Below, in pieces: positions 9,490 through 17,955 of a stretch of 64,000 bases of DNA. Under the pieces are notes generated by a model. It saw only the letters and a program-made list of their open reading frames with translations. It was not told where the DNA came from and made no database searches. Position 1 is the first letter of the stretch. The number at the start of each line of letters is the position of its first letter. Source of the DNA: CALBPI01 sp045110335 (GTDB lineage Bacteria > Pseudomonadota > Gammaproteobacteria > Steroidobacterales > Woeseiaceae); NCBI GenBank assembly GCA_045110335.1, contig JBGCGB010000018.1, positions 1 to 64,000 of the forward strand, written 5' to 3'. The position numbers were made by a program, and so were the translations under genes.

Positions 9490-12306
9490 ATGACATCGGT
9501 CTTTTCAGGGTTTTACAAACTGGCCATCAGTGACCGGCTGGCGGCGTTGCACGAGGCCGGTGTCTTGTCGACCAATGACTATGCGGCGCTGAGCAGTGGC
9601 GACGTTACGCTGGATCGCAATACCGCTGAGCATTTGATTGAGAACGTGATCGGCGTGGCGGGCTTACCATTTGCTGTCGCCCTGAATTTCCGAATTAACC
9701 AGCAAGACCGTTTGATACCAATGGTGGTTGAAGAGCCTTCCATTGTCGCCGCGTTGTCTTCGGCGGCCAAACTGGCACGTGATGTCGGTGGCTTCGAGGT
9801 CGACAGCGACGACGGATTGATGATTGGTCAGATCCAGTTGCTGGATTGTGAGGACGTAGAGCAATCACTCGCCGCGCTCGCCGCTGCAGAAGCGCGAATT
9901 CTCGAGGCTGCCAATGCCGTGCATCCGAACCTGACCGCACGCGGTGGTGGCGTTCGCGGGTTGCAGCAATTTAGCTACCAGCGGCCTAGTGGCGGGCACA
10001 TGATTGTTGTGCATCTATTGATTGATACTTGCGATGCAATGGGCGCGAACCTAATCAACACGATTTGCGAGCAGGTCGCGCCGCTGACGGCATCAATCGC
10101 TAAAGCACGACCACATCTGCGTATCCTTTCCAACCTTGCCGATAAAGCGCTGGTGCGGGCGAAGATGCGCTTGCCACTGAAAACGCTGGCTGAAGATCAC
10201 GAACGCGCCGTCAATATTCGCGACGGCATTATCGCGGCGAATGAATTTGCTGAATTAGATGTGCACCGCGCCACGACCCATAATAAAGGCGTCATGAACG
10301 GTATTGATGCCGTGGTTGTCGCCACGGGCAATGATTGGCGGGCTGTTGAAGCCAGCGCACATGCCTGGGCTGCTCGCAGCGGACGTTATCGATCACTAAC
10401 GCGTTGGACGGCCAACGATGATGGCGACTTGTGCGGTGAGCTGTTGCTACCGATCAAGCTTGGCATTGTTGGCGGTTCGGTACGGGTTAATCCCGTCGCG
10501 AAGTTGAGTCTCCGTCTTGCCGGTGTAGAGCGCTCGCGTGAGTTAGATGAAATTGCCTGCGTAGTCGGATTAGCGCAAAACTTCTCCGCGTTGAAAGCGC
10601 TGGCGACAGACGGCATTCAGCGGGGCCATATGGCGCTGCATGCCAGAAGCGTAGCGGTTCAGGCTGGGGCAGAAGACGCCGAGGTCGATCCGGTGGTGGC
10701 ATCGATGGTGGCAGAAGGTGTGGTCAAAACCTGGCGCGCTCGTGAATTGATTGAGGCGCTTCGTTTGAAGTCGCCAGCTTATCCGCCACGTACGATGATG
10801 GGTGAAGTCAGCAGTGCCGCAAAATTAATTTTGGCCGGCGAGCATGCCGTGGTTTACGGTCGGCGTGCATTAGGTTTACCGATACAACGTGCGCTTCGCG
10901 CCGAAGTGTTCTCCAGCAATGCACCGTTGACGATACGCGTTGATGACTGGCAGTTAAGTTACGATGCAAGCGATGACGCCGATCATCGGAGTCCACTCGG
11001 TATGTTGGTGGATACAATCATCAAGATCGCCGGGCTTGAGCTGCCGAAAGGACATATTGATGTGTCTTGCCAGATTCCTTTCGCCGCTGGCTTAGGCGGT
11101 TCCGCGGCACTCGCTGTCGTTTTGATTCGCGCCATTGCCAAGCTTACCGGTTCGCGTTTTGAGAAAGAGCAAGTCAATGAGATGGCCTTTGCCTGCGAAA
11201 AGCTCGCGCATGGAACGCCATCGGGTGTTGATAACACGCTGGCGACTTTTGCGGCGCCATTGTTGTTCTCTCCGTCGGCACAACAGCGCTGGCAAGACCT
11301 TGAGATCGGCAGCTCGTTGCAGTTTGTTGTGGCATTCAGCGGCATTAAGGGTGTCACCTCCGATTTGGTGGCGCGTGTCGCGGCTCGTCGCGAGCGGGCG
11401 CCCGTGGCGTTCGAGGCGATCTTTGATCAAATCGATGCCGAGGTCGATGTCTGTTTGAGCGCGTTGCAGTCGGCTGATCTCCAGAAACTGGGGGACAGTC
11501 TGAACCTTTGTCACGGATTGTTGAACGCGATCGGTGTCAGCCATCCCGAGCTTGAGAAAATGGTGACGATTGCGAGAACGGCCGGTGCCGTTGGCGCGAA
11601 GCTTACTGGCGCAGGCGGCGGCGGTTCAGTGATCGCTATCTGCGACGGCAATGCGGAGGCGGTCGCCACTGCGCTGCGACAAGCACGGTATGAGACTCGC
11701 ATCATTGATGTAGCGCCGGTCAAACCTGCCGACCCCGTGGTCTCGTTTGAGTCTGAAGAACTCGTGCTTGTCGACGAAAACGATAATGTCACAGGTCACC
11801 TTCCTAAAGCCGATTGTCATCATGGTGATGGTATTTTGCATCGCGCTTTTTCATTGTTCATTTTCAATGATCAGGGCGAAGTACTGTTGCAGCAGCGCGC
11901 TGCCGATAAACGGTTGTGGGGCGGCTATTGGTCGAACAGTTGCTGCTCACACCCGCGGCGTGGCGAGCAAATGGATGAAGCAACGCATCGGCGTCTGCAT
12001 CAGGAGTTAGGCTGTTCTGCTGATCTACGGTTCGTCTACAAGTTTCAGTACCAAGCTAGTTTCGGCAGCGCTGGCAGTGAAAACGAATTGTGTTCCGTTT
12101 ATGTGGGGCGCCTAAAAGATGCAGTGCGAGCAAATCGAACCGAAGTCGATCAGTGGCAGTTTCTATCACCGGAAGCAGTCGATCGCTGGCTCGCGGAAGA
12201 TCCGGATACGCTGACACCTTGGTTCAAGATGGAATGGTCGCGATTGCGTGATGAATTTGGTGAGAATCTCGCTGATTTGATGGCACCTGTAGTGTCAGCG
12301 GAGTAA
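9490..12306 (+). CDS. HMG-CoA reductase / mevalonate kinase / IPP isomerase trifunctional fusion
   Basis: This is one uninterrupted 938-codon frame with three complete enzymes. Residues 1-427 are a class II HMG-CoA reductase, collinear with the Pseudomonas mevalonii enzyme: VVEEPSIVAA (catalytic E82), DAMGAN, THNKGVMNGID (K266), ATGNDWRAVE (D282), GHMALHAR (H384). The position of the NADH-selecting D146 of P. mevalonii is histidine (H145), so cofactor preference may differ. Residues 437-740 are mevalonate kinase: AKLILAGEHAVVYG, PFAAGLGGSAAL, HGTPSGVDN (catalytic D581), KLTGAGGGG (704-712). Residues 755-938 are a type I (Nudix) IPP isomerase: WSNSCCSHP with C819 at the catalytic cysteine, and SENELCSVY with E864/E866 as metal ligands. 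Linkers are short. ATGs at 10795 and 10798 fall in the first linker but lack a ribosome-binding site. All three activities are inferred from intact motifs. Confidence 0.93.
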   Translation: MTSVFSGFYKLAISDRLAALHEAGVLSTNDYAALSSGDVTLDRNTAEHLIENVIGVAGLPFAVALNFRINQQDRLIPMVVEEPSIVAALSSAAKLARDVGGFEVDSDDGLMIGQIQLLDCEDVEQSLAALAAAEARILEAANAVHPNLTARGGGVRGLQQFSYQRPSGGHMIVVHLLIDTCDAMGANLINTICEQVAPLTASIAKARPHLRILSNLADKALVRAKMRLPLKTLAEDHERAVNIRDGIIAANEFAELDVHRATTHNKGVMNGIDAVVVATGNDWRAVEASAHAWAARSGRYRSLTRWTANDDGDLCGELLLPIKLGIVGGSVRVNPVAKLSLRLAGVERSRELDEIACVVGLAQNFSALKALATDGIQRGHMALHARSVAVQAGAEDAEVDPVVASMVAEGVVKTWRARELIEALRLKSPAYPPRTMMGEVSSAAKLILAGEHAVVYGRRALGLPIQRALRAEVFSSNAPLTIRVDDWQLSYDASDDADHRSPLGMLVDTIIKIAGLELPKGHIDVSCQIPFAAGLGGSAALAVVLIRAIAKLTGSRFEKEQVNEMAFACEKLAHGTPSGVDNTLATFAAPLLFSPSAQQRWQDLEIGSSLQFVVAFSGIKGVTSDLVARVAARRERAPVAFEAIFDQIDAEVDVCLSALQSADLQKLGDSLNLCHGLLNAIGVSHPELEKMVTIARTAGAVGAKLTGAGGGGSVIAICDGNAEAVATALRQARYETRIIDVAPVKPADPVVSFESEELVLVDENDNVTGHLPKADCHHGDGILHRAFSLFIFNDQGEVLLQQRAADKRLWGGYWSNSCCSHPRRGEQMDEATHRRLHQELGCSADLRFVYKFQYQASFGSAGSENELCSVYVGRLKDAVRANRTEVDQWQFLSPEAVDRWLAEDPDTLTPWFKMEWSRLRDEFGENLADLMAPVVSAE

Positions 12307-12347
12307 GTTACTTCGAGACGTTAACCGTTTGTGAGTTTCCCGGCAGA

Positions 12348-13814
12348 CTACGCCTGATAACGGTAGTACTCGATGCCGATATCCTGAAACTTCTGTTCTG
12401 TCTCACGACCAACGTCGGTCACGAAGAACTCTTCGCCCGTTGAAGCCGGCAAGTCCGGCGCGTGTCGACCATCGTGCAGCGCTTCGTATTGCTGCTGGTT
12501 GATGTCGATGCCGTTCTCTAGCGACTCTGCGAAGCGCATGCGTTGCGTCGCTTCTCGCCAGCCGTCGGTAATGATCATCGGAATCACTTCGGCGGCATCG
12601 CCACTGCCATAACCCAAAGTCAAAATTTCCTGGCCTGCCAAGTCGATATCTGATCCTAACGCTTCTTCGAAACCCGCGGCCATCCATGCTGGCAATGCAG
12701 CTGTGTACAGATTGCCCAGATTTCTCATGCCATCGCTGCCCAAAGAAAGCTTGCGTTCAACATGCTCGGCGAAGTCCGGGAATTTTCTAAACAGTCGCAC
12801 TAGCCCCATGGTTAGTGGCATTGCATCATCGTTAAGGTGGTCTGCATCGGCCAGCGCTGATATTTCATGTTCCTGGCGAAGTTCGGACAGCACGACGTCG
12901 GCGTCCATGCCTGCTTTTTCGGCATAGCCTTTCAGCGACTGTTCACCCGCTTCGCCGCTGTTTGCCAACGCCCAGAGCCACGCGACCGTGTAACCGTTTT
13001 CCGGCATCCGTCGATAAGGGCGATGCATGAAAATATGTTGCATCGATGCCAGATGCTCTGCCGGATTGATACCACGACGTTCGTACATGTCGGCAAGCGC
13101 ATGCAGTGTTTCGTCGATGTAGCAGGTGGTCGAGTATTTGCCGTTGAAGACAGGGAAGTCCTGAACTTGATGAGACTCGCTGCGATCCTGACCGCAGAAC
13201 CGAAGCATCGGCTTGCGAAAGTCCATGATCCGGTAATCGGATGCACTGCCACTGTTGGCAAGATCGACGATGGCGAGTTTTGGGTCTTCTTCAAGCAGCA
13301 TCGCAATGGCGCCAGCGCCTTGCGTCGGCTCGCCGCTGCTATTGCGTTGGTATTCTGCGATGTCGGCACAAACGACAATGGCTTTGCTGCCGCGGCCGTC
13401 AAATGCCAGCGCACGTACGGCGCTCTTCATGGCGTAAACGCCACCCAGACAGGCGTGTTTGAATTCAGGCACTTCGCAAGCGCGAGATAGTGGAGGTTTG
13501 CCCTCGGCGATCAACGCACTGTCGACCATACCTTTGACGATGACCGCACCTGCGGAATTATCGAGGCTGGATTCTGTGCCCAATCCAAGGAACCGTACTT
13601 CGGCAGGATCGATTTCGTATTGACGAATCAGACGCATAACCGCGGTCGCGGCCATCGTGTAGACGCTGTGTTGGTGTCCGCGCATTCGGAAGCTGTGCCC
13701 AACGACTTCGCGTATTTTTGGCCATTGCTGACCGGTCCATTCACACCATTCTTCGAGGCTGACCCGATAGGGTGGTACGTAAGCCGCAAGCCCGCTGATT
13801 CCAATATTCATCAT
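12348..13814 (-). CDS. mvaS: Hydroxymethylglutaryl-CoA synthase
   Basis: This 488-residue thiolase-fold enzyme condenses acetyl-CoA and acetoacetyl-CoA to HMG-CoA, the first committed MVA step. The catalytic triad is visible: E81 in GTESSLDNSAGA, C122 in KHACLGGVYAMK, and H264 in FMHRPYRRMPENGY. It is longer than many bacterial MvaS proteins (about 390 residues), which fits insertions in the second half and a C-terminal extension (TGEEFFVTDVG...). The start is one of two adjacent ATGs (13814 or 13811). It faces the MVA operon convergently, 41 bp from the end of the fusion gene, so it has its own promoter. Confidence 0.9.
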   Translation of the reverse strand: MMNIGISGLAAYVPPYRVSLEEWCEWTGQQWPKIREVVGHSFRMRGHQHSVYTMAATAVMRLIRQYEIDPAEVRFLGLGTESSLDNSAGAVIVKGMVDSALIAEGKPPLSRACEVPEFKHACLGGVYAMKSAVRALAFDGRGSKAIVVCADIAEYQRNSSGEPTQGAGAIAMLLEEDPKLAIVDLANSGSASDYRIMDFRKPMLRFCGQDRSESHQVQDFPVFNGKYSTTCYIDETLHALADMYERRGINPAEHLASMQHIFMHRPYRRMPENGYTVAWLWALANSGEAGEQSLKGYAEKAGMDADVVLSELRQEHEISALADADHLNDDAMPLTMGLVRLFRKFPDFAEHVERKLSLGSDGMRNLGNLYTAALPAWMAAGFEEALGSDIDLAGQEILTLGYGSGDAAEVIPMIITDGWREATQRMRFAESLENGIDINQQQYEALHDGRHAPDLPASTGEEFFVTDVGRETEQKFQDIGIEYYRYQA

Positions 13815-13934
13815 TATACTTCTGCAATTTGATAGAGCTCGCTATCCGGGACGCGGCTTCCCGAAATGCATGCTCAATATTCTGTCCCCAATTCATTGTA
13901 GGCATGCCGGGCTGCGCGGACAAGCCTGATCGGG

Positions 13935-15362
13935 CTAGTAGGTAATGACAATGTAAATAGCGATCAGGAATACCGTTGCGAGGATGGCAACCAGATAGCC
14001 GAAAAACAGCAGCAAGTATTTGAAAATTGTGATGATTCTGCGTTGTCCGTAGACACGGCGAAGCGCTTTATATAAATAAAACGGCATGTATATGCCGAGC
14101 GAGATGTTCAGGATCAAAAATGGCCAGTCTGGCGCATCTAGCCAGCTTAGCGTTGCATTGCCGATGGCCAGGAACGATGCGCTCAAGAACAAGAAGCTGT
14201 GATAGTGAACCAGCATGAGCAGGTGTTCGACGTAGTACCGGCGCGATAGCGGGTACATGAACTTCACGAGGAACGCGAGCAGCGGCAGCATGATGAGCGC
14301 GCCTACAGGCAGGTTTTGCACCACCTGCTCGAGCATTCTCTGCCCTTTGTCTTGTTTGACGTGGTTACAGATCGCTATGGTTCGGCGCTCTGTGATGAGC
14401 CGGTCCAGCCAGACAAGTCCGATGGAACCAAAATCGATGTCACATTCAAAGTCTTCATCATCGGAGTCGGCATCGGTTAGCGGACGCTCAGACTCTGATG
14501 ATTCACCGCTATCTAGAGCGGTGGCTTCGGTATCCGGTGTATCTGCCGAATCGGCTGCTTCAGTTGCTTCCTGATCGATGTTCTCAAGTTCGGTACCAGC
14601 TATCTGAACGCCAAATCCATTTGACGATATGGATATTCCTGTTAGTTCCGGCTCGGCTTCAGTTGGCACATCCGGAGCATTGCCATTGACAGATTGCACA
14701 TCAACAGCGCGCAACGCTTCTTCATCGATAACAGACGTGTTCTCATTGAAAGCGGTGGTGAGCAGGAAGAACAAGAAGCTCAAGACGAGATACATGCGGA
14801 ACGGTGGCATGTAGTGGGCGCGGCGACCGCGCAAATATTCGGCGGTCAGATAACCGGGTTTCAGGAACAGCGGTATTAATGTGCGCCACAGCCGCGAGTC
14901 CAACTCGAACATATCGCCAACGGCGTCTTTCAGGAGCTCAAAGAGGCTGATCAGTCTTGTGTTGCTGCGTTGCCCGCAATTCCAACAGTACTGGCCCGTC
15001 ACCGCTACATGGCAGTTTAGGCAATCGTTGTCTTCACTATCGCTGGTTTCGCCGGATTTGGTGACCGCGCGCACGGACCGGGTGCTGCGTAAACTGTCGC
15101 CAAATCTTGCGAGCGCAGGCGCTCGCATACGCTCTGCATCGTTCTCGAGGTAATGGTCTAGTGCTTGTTGGTCACTGAGCACGTATTGGACGGTATGCAC
15201 ACGGCGCCCATCATCAGTGCTCTCGGGATCGAAATTGTTCGCTTCGATGAAGCCCGGCAGCGCGAGCATGTCATCGATATGGTCAGGCAACCAGTCCCCG
15301 AGCGCCGGGCTTTCGGCGTCGGGGACACTCAGACTGACTTCATAAACAATTCGTTTACTCAG
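13935..15362 (-). CDS. DUF4286-DUF3667 fusion membrane protein, CTG start
   Basis: This is about 475 residues. The N-terminal ~95 residues (KRIVYEVSLSV ... WLPDHIDDMLALPGFIEA) match the ferredoxin-like DUF4286 pattern. Residues from about 115 on match DUF3667: a CLNC-x7-YCWNCGQ zinc-ribbon-like motif, FELDSRLWRTLIPLFLKPGYLTAEYLRGRR, then several transmembrane helices. An acidic Asp/Glu/Ser-rich loop separates the helices. The nearest TTG (15290) would cut off the first DUF4286 strand. The frame continues upstream to the TGA at 15366-15368 with only one credible start, CTG at 15362, which overlaps the fadE stop (CTGA) and has AAGGA 6 nt upstream. Function unknown. Confidence 0.72.
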   Translation of the reverse strand: MSKRIVYEVSLSVPDAESPALGDWLPDHIDDMLALPGFIEANNFDPESTDDGRRVHTVQYVLSDQQALDHYLENDAERMRAPALARFGDSLRSTRSVRAVTKSGETSDSEDNDCLNCHVAVTGQYCWNCGQRSNTRLISLFELLKDAVGDMFELDSRLWRTLIPLFLKPGYLTAEYLRGRRAHYMPPFRMYLVLSFLFFLLTTAFNENTSVIDEEALRAVDVQSVNGNAPDVPTEAEPELTGISISSNGFGVQIAGTELENIDQEATEAADSADTPDTEATALDSGESSESERPLTDADSDDEDFECDIDFGSIGLVWLDRLITERRTIAICNHVKQDKGQRMLEQVVQNLPVGALIMLPLLAFLVKFMYPLSRRYYVEHLLMLVHYHSFLFLSASFLAIGNATLSWLDAPDWPFLILNISLGIYMPFYLYKALRRVYGQRRIITIFKYLLLFFGYLVAILATVFLIAIYIVITY

Positions 15363-17938
15363 GTTTCATCCTTTTCAGAAGATTTGGTTGTCTTCTTTTT
15401 GGTGGTTTTCTTGGCGACCTTTTTCTTCGTTGTTTTCTTGCTGGCCGCTTTTTTCGTCGTCTTGCGTGTGGTCTTTTTCTTTACTGTTTTCGCTTCAGAC
15501 GACTGTCCGATTTCCGCAGGATCGAAGTCATCGACAGCGATGAGTTCTTCCACTGCATTGTGATAGTCGGTCAGCAGCGTAGCTTCTTCTTTGTTCAGCA
15601 TGCCGATATCGAGACCTTCTTCGACCTGGCGCGGCAAGTAACCACTCTTGATGGTGCCTTTCTTCTCCGCATCGCGCAGTCGACGCAGCAGTGGATCGAC
15701 CTCGATCGTTTGTTCCAACGCCGCTTGCAACATGCCCAACGGATTGCCAGCTTGTTGCTCCCGATAAACTTCGGAACAAACCCGGTCACGTGCGCTTGTT
15801 GGGTTGATCATCAGCTCAACGATGCTTTGGCTGATACGGTCTGACGGTGCCGAGTAGGTGCGACCGCGCGGGAAGATCAGCGCGCGCAACAACCAAGCGA
15901 CCGGACGATTGGGGAAGTTCTGCAAGAACTTGTGCAATTGTTCTTGCGCCTGATACATCAGTGTACGGACCGACCATTCAACGAGTGGCAAATCTTGTGG
16001 CTGACGCCCCTGGTTTTCGTAATGCTTCAAGACCGCGCTGGCGAGATACATGTAGCTGAATACATCGCCAAGCCGTGCTGACAGCCGCTCTTTGATCTTG
16101 AGTCGGCCGCCCAACGTTAGCATCGCGAAATCAGCGGTCAATGCGAAGGCCGCACTGTAACGGTTGATGTTCTGGAAGTAACGGCTGGTTGACGAGTGCA
16201 CTGGCACATCACTGTACTTGGCGTGCGTCATTGCCAATACGAAGGCCCGAGCCGCATTACTGATGGCATAGCCGATATGACCAAAGAGTGCTTTGTCGAA
16301 AGCTTCCAGGCCGCGATTTTCGTCTTCGTCTTGTGCCGCATGTAACTCGCGCAACACGAACGGATGACAACGAATGGCGCCTTGACCAAAGATGATCAAA
16401 GAACGCGTCAGAATGTTTGCACCTTCAACGGTAATGCCGATAGGCACGGCCATATAGCCTCGGCCCAGATAGTTTTTCGGCCCCATCATGACGCCTTTAC
16501 CACCTTGCACGTCCATGGCGTCGTTAGCGACTTCACGGCCGAGCTCGGTGCAGTGATACTTCAGGATAGCCGAAGGCACCGCAGGCTTTTCACCTTCGGT
16601 GATCGCGCCGGATGTCACGTCCACCGCGGCATTCATGATGTAGGTATTGCCAGCCATTCGTGCGATAGCTTCGCCCACACCTTCAAACTGACCGCTCGGA
16701 ATATGGAACTGCTTGCGGATACGTGCATAAGCACCCGTTGCAAAGGTCGCTGCCTGACCGCCACCAGCGCCGCTCGACGGCAACGTGATAGCGCGCCCAA
16801 CGGACAAAAGCTCAACGAGCATCTTCCAGCCTTTACCGGCCATTTCCGGACCACCAATAATGTAGTCGAGCGGTACAAACACATCCTTACCACTGGTTGG
16901 TCCATTCTGGAACGGAACGTTCAGCGGCAAATGCCGGCGACCGTGAACAACACCGGGCGTGTTCGTTGGGACTAACGCGGCGGTAATGCCGTAGTCATCG
17001 ACATCGCCGATCAGATGGTCAGGATCACGCAGTTTGAACGCCAATCCAAGTACCGTTGCAACCGGTGCAAGCGTGATGTAACGCTTGTTCCAGTTCAATC
17101 TGATACCGGTGATTTCCTTGCCTTCCCATTGGCCTTTGCAGATCACACCGGAGTCGATCAACGCGGCAGCGTCGGATCCTGCCTGGGGTGACGTCAACGC
17201 GAAACACGGGATCTCTGTACCCGCGGCAAGCCCTGGCAGATAGCGTTGCTTCTGCGCGTCGGTGCCGTAGTGCAATAGGAGTTCTGCTGGCCCCAACGAG
17301 TTGGGAACGCCGATCGTTGACGCAACGACGGTACTGCGTGTGGATAGTTTTTTCAGAATTTGAGCATTGGCAAACGGAGAGAATTCAAGACCGCCGAATT
17401 CCTTCGGAATGATCATTGCAAAGAAACGATGTTCTTTAATGTAGGCCCAGATCTCTTCCGGCATGTCACCAAGTTCATGACAAATTTGCCAATCATCGAT
17501 CATGCGGCAAAGCGTTTCCGTCGGACCGTCAAAGAATGCTTGTTCCTCATCAGTCATCCGGGGCGCCGGCATGGACATTAATCGGTCCCAGTTCGGAAGA
17601 CCCGTGAACAACTCGCCATCCCACCAGACGCTGCCGGCTTCGAGTGCCTCACGTTCGGTATCGGACATTTGCGGCAACATGGTTTTGTAAACCCGCAACA
17701 TACGCCGTGTGATCTGGTCGCGACGGAAGTCGTCGAAGTTTAAGACCAGCATCGCGATAACGATGAGCCACAAAAGCAGCATGACGACACCATAGCCATC
17801 GCCGAACAATTGATAAGCGGCAACGATGGCCGCCATAGCGATGGTGGCCGTCTTGAGGTCGACGCGTTTATAGGCAAGCGTTAGGGCGCCGCCAACGATG
17901 AGCACGACCCAGAACAAACCGAAAATGAAATCCAGCAC
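15359..17938 (-). CDS. fadE: FadE-type acyl-CoA dehydrogenase with Lys/Thr-rich C-terminal tail
   Basis: This 859-residue protein is homologous over about 813 residues to the long, membrane-anchored FadE family, which oxidises acyl-CoA to trans-2-enoyl-CoA with FAD. Two N-terminal transmembrane stretches (LDFIFGLFWVVLIVGGALTLAY and VVMLLLWLIVIAMLVL) are followed by the FadE head (PNWDRLMSMPAPRMT), the dehydrogenase core (CFALTSPQAGSDAAA, VQGGKGVMMGPKNYLGRGY) and the FadE C-terminal helical domain. The odd part is residues 814-859, a tail of 19 Lys, 1 Arg and 12 Thr in 46 positions. The start is GTG at 17938, with GGAG upstream. The gene follows mdh by 17 bp and overlaps the DUF4286-DUF3667 gene. 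Confidence 0.92.
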   Translation of the reverse strand: MLDFIFGLFWVVLIVGGALTLAYKRVDLKTATIAMAAIVAAYQLFGDGYGVVMLLLWLIVIAMLVLNFDDFRRDQITRRMLRVYKTMLPQMSDTEREALEAGSVWWDGELFTGLPNWDRLMSMPAPRMTDEEQAFFDGPTETLCRMIDDWQICHELGDMPEEIWAYIKEHRFFAMIIPKEFGGLEFSPFANAQILKKLSTRSTVVASTIGVPNSLGPAELLLHYGTDAQKQRYLPGLAAGTEIPCFALTSPQAGSDAAALIDSGVICKGQWEGKEITGIRLNWNKRYITLAPVATVLGLAFKLRDPDHLIGDVDDYGITAALVPTNTPGVVHGRRHLPLNVPFQNGPTSGKDVFVPLDYIIGGPEMAGKGWKMLVELLSVGRAITLPSSGAGGGQAATFATGAYARIRKQFHIPSGQFEGVGEAIARMAGNTYIMNAAVDVTSGAITEGEKPAVPSAILKYHCTELGREVANDAMDVQGGKGVMMGPKNYLGRGYMAVPIGITVEGANILTRSLIIFGQGAIRCHPFVLRELHAAQDEDENRGLEAFDKALFGHIGYAISNAARAFVLAMTHAKYSDVPVHSSTSRYFQNINRYSAAFALTADFAMLTLGGRLKIKERLSARLGDVFSYMYLASAVLKHYENQGRQPQDLPLVEWSVRTLMYQAQEQLHKFLQNFPNRPVAWLLRALIFPRGRTYSAPSDRISQSIVELMINPTSARDRVCSEVYREQQAGNPLGMLQAALEQTIEVDPLLRRLRDAEKKGTIKSGYLPRQVEEGLDIGMLNKEEATLLTDYHNAVEELIAVDDFDPAEIGQSSEAKTVKKKTTRKTTKKAASKKTTKKKVAKKTTKKKTTKSSEKDET
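15362..15499 (-). repeat. Low-complexity KKTT-type repeat encoding the FadE tail
   Basis: The coding strand is a run of AAG/AAA and ACC/ACG codons that gives imperfect KKTT, KKTTKKK and AKKTTKKK units. Such tracts are known in AlgP-like and histone-H1-like bacterial proteins. The frame stays open and ends at the normal overlapping stop, so this is an in-frame extension and not a frameshifted read-through. Replication slippage could change its length. Confidence 0.8.
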
Positions 17939-17955
17939 AGGCTATCTCCGAAAAA

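Noticed and set aside
10795..10800. Possible internal start of a separate mevalonate kinase gene
   Set aside because: Two in-frame ATGs fall in the HMGR-MVK linker, but no ribosome-binding site precedes them and the frame is continuous on both sides.
12867..13490. 207-codon open frame antisense to HMG-CoA synthase
   Set aside because: Shadow of the HMGS gene; no ribosome-binding site or recognisable domain.
15362..15499. FadE tail as a frameshift artefact
   Set aside because: The frame stays open to a stop that overlaps a coupled downstream gene, and the composition is periodic KKTT and not random out-of-frame sequence.
16364..16975. 203-codon open frame antisense to fadE
   Set aside because: It lies wholly inside a well-supported gene on the other strand and its translation resembles no protein family.
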